This document shows, in pieces, positions 19,199 to 27,150 of a stretch of 64,000 bases of DNA (the stretch's first letter is position 1; each line of letters begins with the position of its first letter). This DNA comes from Geotoga petraea. Its GTDB lineage: Bacteria; Thermotogota; Thermotogae; Petrotogales; Petrotogaceae. Under the pieces are notes generated by a model. The model did not search any database, was not told the DNA's origin, and worked only from the letters and a program-made list of their open reading frames with translations. The stretch is from the NCBI RefSeq assembly GCF_900102615.1, contig NZ_FMYV01000001.1, positions 124,913 through 188,912 on the forward strand. Reading direction: 5' to 3'. The translations under genes were made by a program, and so were the position numbers.

Positions 19199-20269
19199 AT
19201 GTATAAAATTCTTACAATAAATCCTGGCTCAACCTCAACAAAAGTTGCTTTATTTGAAGACAATAATATGATAGCTTCAGAAAATTTGGAGCATAAAGCA
19301 GAACAACTAAAAAAATATGATGATCTAATTGACCAAACTGAATTTAGAAAAAAAGCTGTTATTAATTTTATCAATAAAAATGGTATAGAAATAAATGATT
19401 TACATGCAATAGCTGCAAGAGGTGGTATCTTACCACCTCTTAAAAGTGGTACTTATAGAGTTAACAATGAGATGGTCCATTATTTAAAATATGACGCTGA
19501 AGTTGAACATGCTTCAAATTTAGCTGCCATTATTGGTTTTGAAATGGCGAAGAACAATATCCCTGTTTTTATAACTGATCCTGTTTCTGTAGATGAATTT
19601 ATAGATGAAGCTAGAATTTCTGGAAATGCTAATTTGGAAAGATACAGTCACCTTCATGCTCTTAATATGAAAATGGTGGCAAGAAGGGCTGCGGACGAAA
19701 TTGGCAAAAATTATTATGACTCCAATTTTATTATTGTACATCTTGGAGGGGGTATATCTATTGGAGCCCAAAAAAAAGGTAGAATAATAGATGTAAATAA
19801 TGCTAACGACGAAGGTCCATTTAGCCCTGAAAGAAGTGGAGAACTTCCTATGGGGGATGTTGCTAAAATTGCATTTTCAGGGAAATATACATATAAAGAG
19901 TTAAAGAAAAGGTATGTTGGAAACGGGGGACTAGTAGCTTATTTGGGAACAAATGACTTGAGAAAAGCCTTTGAGAAATCTAAAAAAGATGAAAGGGCTA
20001 AACTTGTTATTGAAGCAATGGCCTATCAAATTTCAAAAGAGATAGGGGCTATGGCAACAGTATTAAAAGGTGAAATAGATGCGATAGTTATAACAGGGGG
20101 TTTAGCTAATTCAGAAAGATTTGTTTCGATGATTAAAGAAAGAATTTCAAAGTTGGGATTGATTATGGTTTATCCTGGTTCTTATGAAATGGAAGCTTTA
20201 TGTCAAGGTGCTTTAAGAGTGCTAAACAATTTCGAAAAACCGTTAACCTGGAATAAAGAGGTGAAGTGA
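19199..20269 (+). CDS. buk: Butyrate kinase (copy 1)
   Basis: Converts butyryl or branched-chain acyl phosphate and ADP to the acid and ATP. The ATG at 19199 follows AGGAGG by 7 bases, giving 356 aa, the usual Buk length. ASKHA motifs are INPGSTSTK (6-14), the phosphate-binding IIVHLGGGISIGA, the GPFSPERSG segment and AIVITGGLA. It lies between the aminotransferase and ptb, with one base between its stop and the ptb ATG. A perfect hairpin is embedded near codon 75. It is paralogous to the second kinase at 21183. Substrates in this setting are likely isobutyryl, isovaleryl and 2-methylbutyryl phosphate (inference). Confidence 0.92.
   Translation: MYKILTINPGSTSTKVALFEDNNMIASENLEHKAEQLKKYDDLIDQTEFRKKAVINFINKNGIEINDLHAIAARGGILPPLKSGTYRVNNEMVHYLKYDAEVEHASNLAAIIGFEMAKNNIPVFITDPVSVDEFIDEARISGNANLERYSHLHALNMKMVARRAADEIGKNYYDSNFIIVHLGGGISIGAQKKGRIIDVNNANDEGPFSPERSGELPMGDVAKIAFSGKYTYKELKKRYVGNGGLVAYLGTNDLRKAFEKSKKDERAKLVIEAMAYQISKEIGAMATVLKGEIDAIVITGGLANSERFVSMIKERISKLGLIMVYPGSYEMEALCQGALRVLNNFEKPLTWNKEVK
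19417..19441 (+). other. Intragenic hairpin in buk copy 1
   Basis: An 11-bp perfect stem (19417-19427 with 19431-19441) closed by a 3-base loop within the codons for the conserved ARGG-PPL segment. No T-run follows. The paralogous copy lacks it at this position. Confidence 0.5.
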
Positions 20270-20270
20270 A

Positions 20271-21170
20271 ATGATAAAAAAACTTAGAGAACTCATTGAT
20301 TTAGCTTCAAAATTTGAAAGAAAAAGAAAGGTTGCAGTTGCAGTTGCTGAAGATGAAGTGGTACTTCAAGCACTCAATGAAGCTGTGGATCTTAATGTTT
20401 GTGAAGCAGTACTTTTTGGTAATAAGGACAAAATCAGAAGCCTTTTGAAAGAAATGAAAATAAATGAAAATAAATTTGAAATCAGAGGATATGAAAATAA
20501 AAAAGAAACTATAAAAGCAGCTATAAAATCGGTATCAGACGGTGAAACTGATCTTCCTATGAAAGGTAAGATAACAACTGGAGAATTACTTTCAGTTTAT
20601 CTTAAAGAGGAATATGGGTTAAGACAAAAAGGAACTATGAATTTGGTTAGTGTTTTTGAAATCCCAACTTATCCTAAACCAATTATTATGACAGATGGAG
20701 GAATGGTTATAGCTCCCACATTAGAACAAAAAGTTGATTCTATAAATAACGCCGTAAGCATTTCTCATAAATTAGGACAGGGAAATCCAAAAGTAGCTGT
20801 AGTAGGAGCTCTTGAAAAAGTCAACCCAAAAATGCCAGCAACCTTAGATGCTGCTGTTTTAGCTCAAATGAATAGAAGAAATCAAATAAAAGGTTGTATA
20901 GTTGATGGACCTTTTGCTATGGATAATGCTATTTCAAAAGAAGCAGCTGAACATAAAGGTATAGTTAGCGAAGTAGCAGGAGATGCCGATATACTTATCA
21001 TGCCAGATATTGAAGCGGGGAATATCTTTTATAAATCTATGGTTTTTTTAGGTAATGCTAAAATTGCCAGCACTATTCTTGGAGGTAAAAAACCTGTCGT
21101 TTTAACTTCCAGGGCAGATTCTAATGAAGCAAAATTATTGTCTATAGCCTTATCAGTGGTTATGTCATGA
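20271..21170 (+). CDS. ptb: Phosphate butyryltransferase
   Basis: Exchanges CoA for phosphate on butyryl-CoA or branched-chain acyl-CoA, feeding the flanking butyrate kinases. The 299-aa protein belongs to the Pta/Ptb family: AVAVAEDEVVLQALNEA near residue 25, MKGKITTGELL (about 97-107), the MTDGGMVIAPTLEQK segment and the C-terminal VLTSRADS. It keeps the standard length. The RBS (GAGGTG) is inside the end of buk, implying translational coupling. It sits between two buk copies, which strengthens assignment over phosphate acetyltransferase. Confidence 0.93.
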   Translation: MIKKLRELIDLASKFERKRKVAVAVAEDEVVLQALNEAVDLNVCEAVLFGNKDKIRSLLKEMKINENKFEIRGYENKKETIKAAIKSVSDGETDLPMKGKITTGELLSVYLKEEYGLRQKGTMNLVSVFEIPTYPKPIIMTDGGMVIAPTLEQKVDSINNAVSISHKLGQGNPKVAVVGALEKVNPKMPATLDAAVLAQMNRRNQIKGCIVDGPFAMDNAISKEAAEHKGIVSEVAGDADILIMPDIEAGNIFYKSMVFLGNAKIASTILGGKKPVVLTSRADSNEAKLLSIALSVVMS

Positions 21171-21182
21171 GGAGTGATTTGA

Positions 21183-22250
21183 ATGTTTAAAATTTTAGTT
21201 ATAAATCCAGGTTCAACGTCTTCAAAAATTGCTATTTATGATGATGATCAAGAAATATTAAATGAAACAGTGAGGCATTCAAGTGAGGAAATAGGCAGAT
21301 TCCATGACATACCAAGTCAATACGAATTCAGAAAAAAAGTTATTGAGGAATTTTTAAATAAATCGGGTTACCCTTTAAGTAGTTTTTCCGCAATTATTGG
21401 CAGAGGAGGGCTTTTGAGGCCTATATCAGGTGGAATATATTCGGTAAACGAAAATATGATTAAAGACTTGAAGTCTTCAAAATATGGAGAACATGCCTCT
21501 AATTTAGGTGGATTAATAGCTTATGAATTGGCAAAAAGTGTTGATATAGAAGCTTTTATTGCTGATCCTGTTGTTGTGGATGAGATGATGGATATAGCAA
21601 GGATCTCTGGGCACCCCGATATTGAAAGAAAATCTATATTTCATGCTTTGAATCAAAAATCAATAGCAATGCAATTAGCTGAAAAGCTGAACAAAGATTA
21701 TAAAGATTTGAATTTGATAATTGTTCATATGGGTGGAGGTATATCTGTTGGAGCCCATAAAAAAGGGAGAGTTGTTGATGTCAACAACGCTTTAGATGGA
21801 GATGGCCCTTTTACCCCAGAAAGATCCGGAACTTTGCCTTTAACAGGATTTATGAAATTATGTTATTCTGGGGAGTATGAATTAACAGAAGTTAAAAAAA
21901 TGCTGAAAGGCAAAGGGGGTCTTGTTTCATATTTAGGTACTAATGATGCCCAAGAAGTTCAAAAAATGATAGAAGCTGGAGACAAAAAAGCAGAAACTAT
22001 TTACAAAGCTATGGCTTTTAAAATATCAAAATGGATTGGTAAAATGTCTACGGTTCTTAACTTTGAAGTTGATGCTATAGCTTTAACTGGTGGAGTTGCT
22101 TATGATCAAATATATATGGATAAATGGATAAAAGAAAGAGTTGAGTTTATAGCACCAGTTTACATCTTCCCTGGAGGAGATGAAGAAAGAGCTCTTGCCA
22201 TGTCAGCTTATAGAGCGTTAAAAGGTGAGCAAGAGATTAAATCATACTGA
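21183..22250 (+). CDS. buk: Butyrate kinase (copy 2)
   Basis: A second 355-aa butyrate kinase with the full set of ASKHA motifs: INPGSTSSK (6-14), the IIGRGGLLRPISGG loop, LIIVHMGGGISVGA, GPFTPERSG and AIALTGGVA. GAGG lies 9 bases before the ATG. It differs from copy 1 in the N-terminal half and in the loop after GGGISVG. Two butyrate kinases flanking one phosphotransacylase suggest either different acyl specificities or gene dosage. The following P-loop gene starts 9 bases after its stop, so the operon continues. Confidence 0.92.
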   Translation: MFKILVINPGSTSSKIAIYDDDQEILNETVRHSSEEIGRFHDIPSQYEFRKKVIEEFLNKSGYPLSSFSAIIGRGGLLRPISGGIYSVNENMIKDLKSSKYGEHASNLGGLIAYELAKSVDIEAFIADPVVVDEMMDIARISGHPDIERKSIFHALNQKSIAMQLAEKLNKDYKDLNLIIVHMGGGISVGAHKKGRVVDVNNALDGDGPFTPERSGTLPLTGFMKLCYSGEYELTEVKKMLKGKGGLVSYLGTNDAQEVQKMIEAGDKKAETIYKAMAFKISKWIGKMSTVLNFEVDAIALTGGVAYDQIYMDKWIKERVEFIAPVYIFPGGDEERALAMSAYRALKGEQEIKSY

Positions 22251-22259
22251 GGTGTTTAA

Positions 22260-22925
22260 ATGATCAATAAACATAAAGTTAATGTATTCATTGGAATGTT
22301 TGGTTCTGGTAAAACTGAAATTTCAATAAATACAGCATTAAAGCTTAAAAGTGAATTTGAAAATGTTGCTATAGGTGATATAGATACTATAAGCCCTTAT
22401 TTCAGGACAAGAGATGAAATAGATTATTTAACAAATCAAGGAATAAAAGTTATTACTCCACCAAGAGAATATATGCATGCAGATGTTCCAATAATTCCAC
22501 CAGCAGTTGGAGGATATATACAAAACCCTGATTTTAAAATGGTTTTAGATGTTGGAGGAAATGATGATGGAGCAATTGTTCTTGGGTCATTGAATAATTT
22601 TATAAAAATGGTTGATTCAGCAGTGTATTTTGTTGTTAATACCTATAGACCTTTCACAGATGAAAAAAATAAAATAATAGGACATATTGAAAGATTATCG
22701 GCCAAAGCAAGATTAAACATCGACTATTTAGTATCTAATTCAAATGTAATGGAAGATACAAATGAGGAACATATTCAAAGAGGTGAAAGTATATTGGGAG
22801 AAGTTTCCAAAGAGTTGAATATTCCAATAGCTTTTACTGTTGTAGAAGAATGGGAAGAAAATATAAATACAAAATATCAAAAATTTACAATAAAAAGGTT
22901 TATGAAAAAAACATGGGACCTATAA
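22260..22925 (+). CDS. P-loop ATP/GTP-binding protein of the VOR operon
   Basis: A 221-aa protein opening with VNVFIGMFGSGKTE, a Walker A loop at residues 12-19. FKMVLDVGGNDDGA near residue 95 looks like a Walker B/switch region of the SIMIBI (MinD/CobQ-like) class. There is no membrane segment. It lies between buk and the ferredoxin subunit of the oxidoreductase, with short spacers on both sides. Similar genes occur in Ptb/Buk/VOR clusters of Clostridia, but I know of no proven function. A maturation or metal-cluster role is a guess from class and context. Confidence 0.75.
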   Translation: MINKHKVNVFIGMFGSGKTEISINTALKLKSEFENVAIGDIDTISPYFRTRDEIDYLTNQGIKVITPPREYMHADVPIIPPAVGGYIQNPDFKMVLDVGGNDDGAIVLGSLNNFIKMVDSAVYFVVNTYRPFTDEKNKIIGHIERLSAKARLNIDYLVSNSNVMEDTNEEHIQRGESILGEVSKELNIPIAFTVVEEWEENINTKYQKFTIKRFMKKTWDL

Positions 22926-22937
22926 GGAGGGAAAGCA

Positions 22938-23162
22938 ATGGAGCATAAATTTCTCGTTGAAGTTGACCAAGAAAGATGTAAGGGTTGTAGTTTGTGTATA
23001 GATGCTTGTCCAACAAATGTTCTTGGTTTTTCAAAAGGGTTTAACGCTAAAGGTTACCATCCGGCTGAAGTACAAGCACTGGATGATTGTATAGGATGTG
23101 GATTTTGTTATCAAATGTGTCCTGATGTTTGTATAGAAGTAAAAGCTTTAGCTAAACAATAA
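22938..23162 (+). CDS. vorD: 2-oxoacid:ferredoxin oxidoreductase, ferredoxin-like delta subunit
   Basis: A 74-aa protein with two [4Fe-4S] motifs: C14xxC17xxC20xxxC24P and C51xxC54xxC57xxxC61P. It should pass electrons from the catalytic subunits to free ferredoxin. An extra Cys65 follows the second motif. AAGGAGGG lies before the ATG. It is the first of four oxidoreductase genes in the order delta, alpha, beta, gamma. The split subunit order fits VOR or KOR (2-oxoglutarate) enzymes; VOR is preferred because of the Ptb/Buk neighbours. Confidence 0.88.
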   Translation: MEHKFLVEVDQERCKGCSLCIDACPTNVLGFSKGFNAKGYHPAEVQALDDCIGCGFCYQMCPDVCIEVKALAKQ

Positions 23163-23177
23163 GGAGGGGACATTCAA

Positions 23178-24236
23178 ATGGCTGAAAAAGTAATGGTAAA
23201 GGGTACAGAAGCGATAGCTGAAGCTGCTCTTAGAGCAGGATGTAGATTATATTATGGTTACCCTATAACACCACAAAGTGAACTAACTGAATATATGGCA
23301 AGAAGAATGCCAGAAATTGACGGAACTTTTTTACAAGCAGAAAGTGAAGTAGCGGCAGTCAACATGATTTATGGTGCAGCGTGTACTGGAAAAAGAGTAA
23401 TGACATCAACTTCTTCACCAGGTTTCTCTCTTATGCAAGAAGGAATATCTTATATTGCTGGAGCCGAACTTCCTTCAGTTTTTGTAAATGTTGTAAGAGG
23501 TGGACCTGGTCTTGGAGATATTCAACCAGCTCAAGGTGACTATTTTCAAGCAACAAAAGGAGGAGGACACGGAGACTATAAATTAATAGTTTATGGGCCA
23601 GAATCACTTCAAGAAGCAGTGGAATTAACAGGTAAATCCTTTGATGTAGCGGATAAATACAGAACACCTGTTCTCATCTTGGCAGATGGTATGTTAGGCC
23701 AAATGATGGAACCAGTAAGCTTTCCGGATTTTGTTGATGAAAAAGAATTACCTGATCATTCAGATTGGGCTATGACTGGTACAAAAATGGAAAGAGATGC
23801 TCATAGAGTTACTTCTTTTAATATAGACCCTTATGGTTTAGAAGAAATGAATAAAAGGTATCAGGCTAGATATAAAGAAATAATAAAAAACGAAAAGATG
23901 TATGAAGAATATATGTTAGAAGATGCAGATGTAGTTATTGTAGCTTATGGAACAATTGGAAGAATTGCAAAATCTGTTGCTAAGATGGCAAGAGAAAAAG
24001 GAGTAAAAGCTGGCGTATTTAGACCAATTACTCTATGGCCATTCCCTTATGAAGAATTGGCAAAATACAATGATCAGGCAAAATTGTTCTTCACTGTGGA
24101 AATGTCAGCAGGGCAAATGATTGAAGACGTTAAATTAAGTGTGAATGGTAAGAAACCTGTTGGATTTTATGGAAGAATGGGTGGAGTTGTACCAACACCA
24201 GGTGAAATTTTTGCTAAATTAATGGAATTAGTATAA
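23178..24236 (+). CDS. vorB: 2-oxoacid:ferredoxin oxidoreductase alpha subunit (VorB/KorA type)
   Basis: A 352-aa subunit with the pyrimidine-binding and transketolase-C-like domains of pyruvate:ferredoxin oxidoreductase-type enzymes. Near the N-terminus are VKGTEAIAEAALRAGC, YYGYPITPQSELTEY and the conserved glutamates in LQAESEVAAVNM. The segment TSTSSPGFSLMQEGISY follows. The C-terminal half (ADVVIVAYGTIGRIAKS, FRPITLWPFPY) is the domain II portion. With the beta and gamma subunits it oxidatively decarboxylates 2-oxoacids to acyl-CoA and reduces ferredoxin. GGAGGGG precedes the ATG. Whether the preferred substrate is branched-chain 2-oxoacids or 2-oxoglutarate is not decided by sequence. 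Confidence 0.9.
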   Translation: MAEKVMVKGTEAIAEAALRAGCRLYYGYPITPQSELTEYMARRMPEIDGTFLQAESEVAAVNMIYGAACTGKRVMTSTSSPGFSLMQEGISYIAGAELPSVFVNVVRGGPGLGDIQPAQGDYFQATKGGGHGDYKLIVYGPESLQEAVELTGKSFDVADKYRTPVLILADGMLGQMMEPVSFPDFVDEKELPDHSDWAMTGTKMERDAHRVTSFNIDPYGLEEMNKRYQARYKEIIKNEKMYEEYMLEDADVVIVAYGTIGRIAKSVAKMAREKGVKAGVFRPITLWPFPYEELAKYNDQAKLFFTVEMSAGQMIEDVKLSVNGKKPVGFYGRMGGVVPTPGEIFAKLMELV

Positions 24237-24253
24237 TTAAGGAGGGGAAAATA

Positions 24254-25009
24254 ATGGCTTATATAGATAGATTTAAAGGCCCTCATGCATTAAGTGGTAA
24301 AGAATTCACTTATTGCCCAGGTTGTCATCACGGAATTGTACATAGACTTGTGGCAGAAGTTATAGATGAATTGGGTATAGAGGGTAAAACAATGATGGTA
24401 GCACCAGTTGGCTGTGCAGTGTTTTCTTATGAATTTTTTAATGTAGACGGAACTGTTGCTGCCCACGGAAGGGCTCCAGCTGTAGCTACTGGAATGAAAA
24501 GAGCAACTCCAGAAAAAACAGTGTTTACATACCAAGGTGATGGAGATTTAGCAGCTATAGGTACTGCAGAAATAGTTCATGCTGCAAATAGAGGAGAAAA
24601 AATTACAACAATATTTATAAATAATGCAATTTATGGAATGACAGGTGGTCAAATGGCACCTACAAGTTTATTAGGTATGAAAACAACCACGTCGCCATAT
24701 GGAAGAAGGGCTGATCGAGAAGGACATCCCATTCATGTATCAGAAGTTTTAAAAGAATTAGATGGTGTAGCATATCTTTCAAGAACAAAAGTAAACACTC
24801 CGCAAGATGTAATAAAAACTAAAAAGGCGATAAAAAAAGCTTTTTTAGCTCAAGAAAAAGGCATTGGTTTCGGAATAGTAGAAGTTCTTTCAACATGTCC
24901 AACAAATTGGGGATTAACCCCTGTGGAATCTAACAAATGGTTAGAAGAAAACATGACCAAAGAATATCCTTTAGGTGTTTTTGTAGATAAAGTTGGTGAT
25001 GGCAAATGA
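24254..25009 (+). CDS. vorA: 2-oxoacid:ferredoxin oxidoreductase beta subunit (TPP-binding)
   Basis: A 251-aa subunit holding thiamine diphosphate and one cluster. The TPP/Mg motif is GDGDLAAIGTAE followed by NNAIYGMTGGQMAPT. Cluster cysteines are visible in FTYCPGCHHG (about residues 18-27) and CAVF, with another at STCPTNWG. AAGGAGGGG lies 6 bases before the ATG. The gamma gene begins within its stop codon (ATGA overlap), so the two are translationally coupled. Confidence 0.92.
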   Translation: MAYIDRFKGPHALSGKEFTYCPGCHHGIVHRLVAEVIDELGIEGKTMMVAPVGCAVFSYEFFNVDGTVAAHGRAPAVATGMKRATPEKTVFTYQGDGDLAAIGTAEIVHAANRGEKITTIFINNAIYGMTGGQMAPTSLLGMKTTTSPYGRRADREGHPIHVSEVLKELDGVAYLSRTKVNTPQDVIKTKKAIKKAFLAQEKGIGFGIVEVLSTCPTNWGLTPVESNKWLEENMTKEYPLGVFVDKVGDGK

Positions 25010-25548
25010 GTATGCATAATTCAATAATTGCAGGGTTTGGTGGTCAAGGTGTAATGCTTTTTGGTCAGATATTGTCTTATTCAGCAATGATTGATTCCAA
25101 ATATACAACATGGTTACCTTCATATGGTCCAGAGATGAGGGGTGGAACTGCTAATTGTACGGTTGTTGTTTCTGATGAGTATATAGCTTCACCAGTTGTA
25201 GATAAACCAAACGAAGTTGTCGCATTCAACATCCCTTCTATGACTAAATTTGAACAAGAAATGGAAGAAGGAGGGCTTTTGATTATAAACTCATCGGTTA
25301 TTGACAGAGAGCCAAAAAGAACTGATATCAAAACAATAAAAGTACCTGCAAACGAAATGGCTGATAAATTGGGAAATACCAAGATTCAAAACATGATTAT
25401 GTTGGGGGCTTATTTGGGAGCAACTAATGCAGTTTCTTTAGATGCGGTAAAAAAAGCATTAGAAAAGAAATTAACAGGTAAAAAAGCAGCACTAATTGAT
25501 ATAAATATGAAAGCTATTAAAGAAGGAATGTCAATAGCTACAAAATAA
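25006..25548 (+). CDS. vorC: 2-oxoacid:ferredoxin oxidoreductase gamma subunit
   Basis: A 180-aa gamma subunit with the family signature IIAGFGGQGVMLFGQIL near the N-terminus, then WLPSYGPEMRGGTANCTVV and the VDKPNEVVAFN segment. It completes the four-subunit enzyme. The start is the ATG that overlaps the previous stop (ATGA). A long palindromic terminator lies at its stop, closing the operon that began with the aminotransferase at 17953. Confidence 0.92.
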   Translation: MSMHNSIIAGFGGQGVMLFGQILSYSAMIDSKYTTWLPSYGPEMRGGTANCTVVVSDEYIASPVVDKPNEVVAFNIPSMTKFEQEMEEGGLLIINSSVIDREPKRTDIKTIKVPANEMADKLGNTKIQNMIMLGAYLGATNAVSLDAVKKALEKKLTGKKAALIDINMKAIKEGMSIATK

Positions 25549-25578
25549 AAAATGGATGTGCTAAGCACATCCATTTTT
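25548..25578. terminator. Operon terminator, bidirectional
   Basis: A 14-bp perfect stem (25548-25561 with 25565-25578) with a TAA loop, starting in the vorC stop codon. Its A- and T-rich ends suit termination of vorC on plus and tRNA-Ser on minus. Confidence 0.9.
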
Positions 25579-25581
25579 ATT

Positions 25582-25670
25582 TGGCGGAGAGAGTGGGATT
25601 TGAACCCACGGATGGGGTTGCCATCACACGCGTTCCAGGCGTGCGCCTTCGGCCGCTCGGCCATCTCTCC
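25582..25670 (-). tRNA. tRNA-Ser (GGA)
   Basis: Read on the minus strand it begins GGAGAGATGGCCGAGCGG. It has a 7-bp acceptor stem, a 7-base anticodon loop CTGGAAC with anticodon GGA, a long class II variable arm and a T arm GGGTTCAAATCCC. It ends in an encoded CCA after discriminator G. It is preceded by a near-perfect promoter and followed by the shared palindromic terminator. Confidence 0.95.
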
Positions 25671-25682
25671 CAAACAGAGATT

Positions 25683-25711
25683 ATTATACCATATTTATAG
25701 AGAATCGTCAA
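25683..25711 (-). promoter_or_regulatory. Sigma-A-type promoter of tRNA-Ser
   Basis: On the minus strand, TTGACG (25711-25706), a 17-base spacer and TATAAT (25688-25683). The predicted start is a few bases before the tRNA. Confidence 0.75.
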
Positions 25712-25718
25712 TAAAAAA

Positions 25719-25742
25719 GGACATGCAAAAAAATGCATGTCC
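25719..25742 (-). terminator. Minus-strand terminator after the flagellar locus
   Basis: A 9-bp perfect stem (25719-25727 with 25734-25742) is followed on the minus strand by TTTTTT. It lies about 100 bases past the last gene of the flgM-csrA region and before the tRNA-Ser promoter. Confidence 0.75.
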
Positions 25743-25844
25743 AATCTTCAATCTATAAAGATCCCCTAAAATCCCCCTGTTTCAATAATATTAATTGCTT
25801 ACCTTATTGTAATAATTTTATCATTTTTTGTAATAAATGTCAAA

Positions 25845-26329
25845 CTAAAATAGAAAATTTAGACCTAAAACAATATCTGGTTTAAACCCATCATTGGAGA
25901 AAGTATCAATAGATTCTTTCATAGAAGCTTCAATGAGGATATTATTTGTAAAAAATGCACCCACTCCAAATAATAACTTGTACTCTTTATAATCAAGTAA
26001 ATCAATAACAGAATTTTCTACAGCAAATTTTAATTCTAAAAATGAAATTTTTTCTCTAATGAAATAAATCCCCAAGTGCACATCATCTAATTTGAATTCG
26101 TTATTTGGATAAATTGTGATTGATTCAAAGTTTTCTGTAATTATATTATCTTTTCCTACAGGAAAATATGTATATAAAAAGCCAAGATCAGCCCTTAAAT
26201 TTAAGTTGAATTTAGATAATTGCTCAATTTCTGAATTTTTAAAATCACTTTCAAAAGCGATTCCCCAATCCATTGAAAAAACGATAAACTCATAATTAAA
26301 ATAATAAATAAAACGATGAATCGTTTCAT
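25845..26329 (-). pseudogene. Small exported beta-barrel-like protein, frameshifted in signal peptide
   Basis: The best start is the ATG at 26329, with GGAG upstream; it encodes MKRFIVLFIILIMSLSFF, a clear signal peptide. A run of six A's on the plus strand (26276-26281) then puts the signal in a different frame from the open frame that continues at 26273 (MDWGIAFESDF...). One extra base in the run would join them as SLSFFS-MDWGIAF. The 142-aa body has alternating hydrophobic strands and ends in VLGLNFLF, a terminal aromatic like that of outer-membrane beta-barrels. It is last in the minus-strand flagellar locus. It could be a true pseudogene, a phase-variable gene, a slippage-decoded gene or a sequencing error; I cannot tell which. 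Confidence 0.6.
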
Positions 26330-26346
26330 AGTTATCACTCCTATTT

Positions 26347-27150
26347 TTATATTTTCCCTTCTTTTAGAGTTTTTTTATAAGCATCAAAAGCAAACTCATG
26401 AGATTTTTTAATATTTCTTTTAGTTATAATATAATACAAAAAAACTGTTTGATAAGCAGAAATAGCTTCTTCGTAATATTTACCCACTAAATCTAAATTA
26501 TATTTTTCATCATTTATTTGAATATTTTCCTTGTTGAAGATAATTTTATAATCTGAATTAATGTTTTCTAAGACTGAAAGCTCTTTATTTTCAAAATTTG
26601 ATACAAATAAAAAGTTACATCTAAATGAAGAGTTTGATTTTATTTCTGACAAGTCTATATCTACAAAAGTTTTTTTATCAGTATAAAAAAGAACATCTAT
26701 TAAATTATCCATCCACTTTTCATAAGCAAAAAATAAGTTATTAACATTACAAACATATTCTTCTATATATATAGGGTCTACTCTTGAATCTTGGGAGTAA
26801 TTAGTTGTGTAACATTTGTTTTCATCAATGATTCTTATCTTTCTTTTATTTTGCTTACCATTTGGGCTCCATGTTAGCGGGATGTTATTAACTTCGTAAG
26901 TGCTTAATATGAAATTTAGAAATTCATCTTCAGCTAAAAAGGAAAAAGCAATGGGGTTTAATTTATATTTTTTCAAATAAAATGATAGTCTTCCACCTCT
27001 ACCACCTATTTCGGTTTTTATTTCAGATTTTTCACGGATTTTTTCATGAATATGTTCTATCACTATTCCACCGATTATAGCCAAATCAGGAGAATGATCT
27101 TGAGAAAAAATTGAGAGAGTTTTTTCTTTATACTCATATTTTATTCTCAA
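26347..27150 (-). CDS. Degenerate PfkB/ribokinase-fold protein coupled to csrA
   Basis: A 267-aa protein. LAIIGGIVIEHI (23-34) and the double-glycine segment EIGGRGGRLSFYLKKYKLNP (48-65), followed by FSFLAEDEF, match the N-terminal substrate-binding half of PfkB-family sugar kinases. The C-terminal half lacks the anion-hole and catalytic-base motif (DTTGAGD type); the matching area reads GKYYEEAISAYQTVF. It is therefore probably not an active kinase. Its ATG overlaps the csrA stop by 4 bases, so it is translationally coupled to csrA. A ligand-sensing or protein-binding role in flagellar regulation is inference. Confidence 0.6.
   Translation of the reverse strand: MRIKYEYKEKTLSIFSQDHSPDLAIIGGIVIEHIHEKIREKSEIKTEIGGRGGRLSFYLKKYKLNPIAFSFLAEDEFLNFILSTYEVNNIPLTWSPNGKQNKRKIRIIDENKCYTTNYSQDSRVDPIYIEEYVCNVNNLFFAYEKWMDNLIDVLFYTDKKTFVDIDLSEIKSNSSFRCNFLFVSNFENKELSVLENINSDYKIIFNKENIQINDEKYNLDLVGKYYEEAISAYQTVFLYYIITKRNIKKSHEFAFDAYKKTLKEGKI

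Noticed and set aside
23431..23667. Leucine-rich minus-strand frame inside vorB
   Set aside because: Antisense repeat of the coding sequence with no start signals.
25552..25758. Plus-strand frame across tRNA-Ser
   Set aside because: It runs through a complete tRNA and terminator hairpin, so it is not a protein gene.
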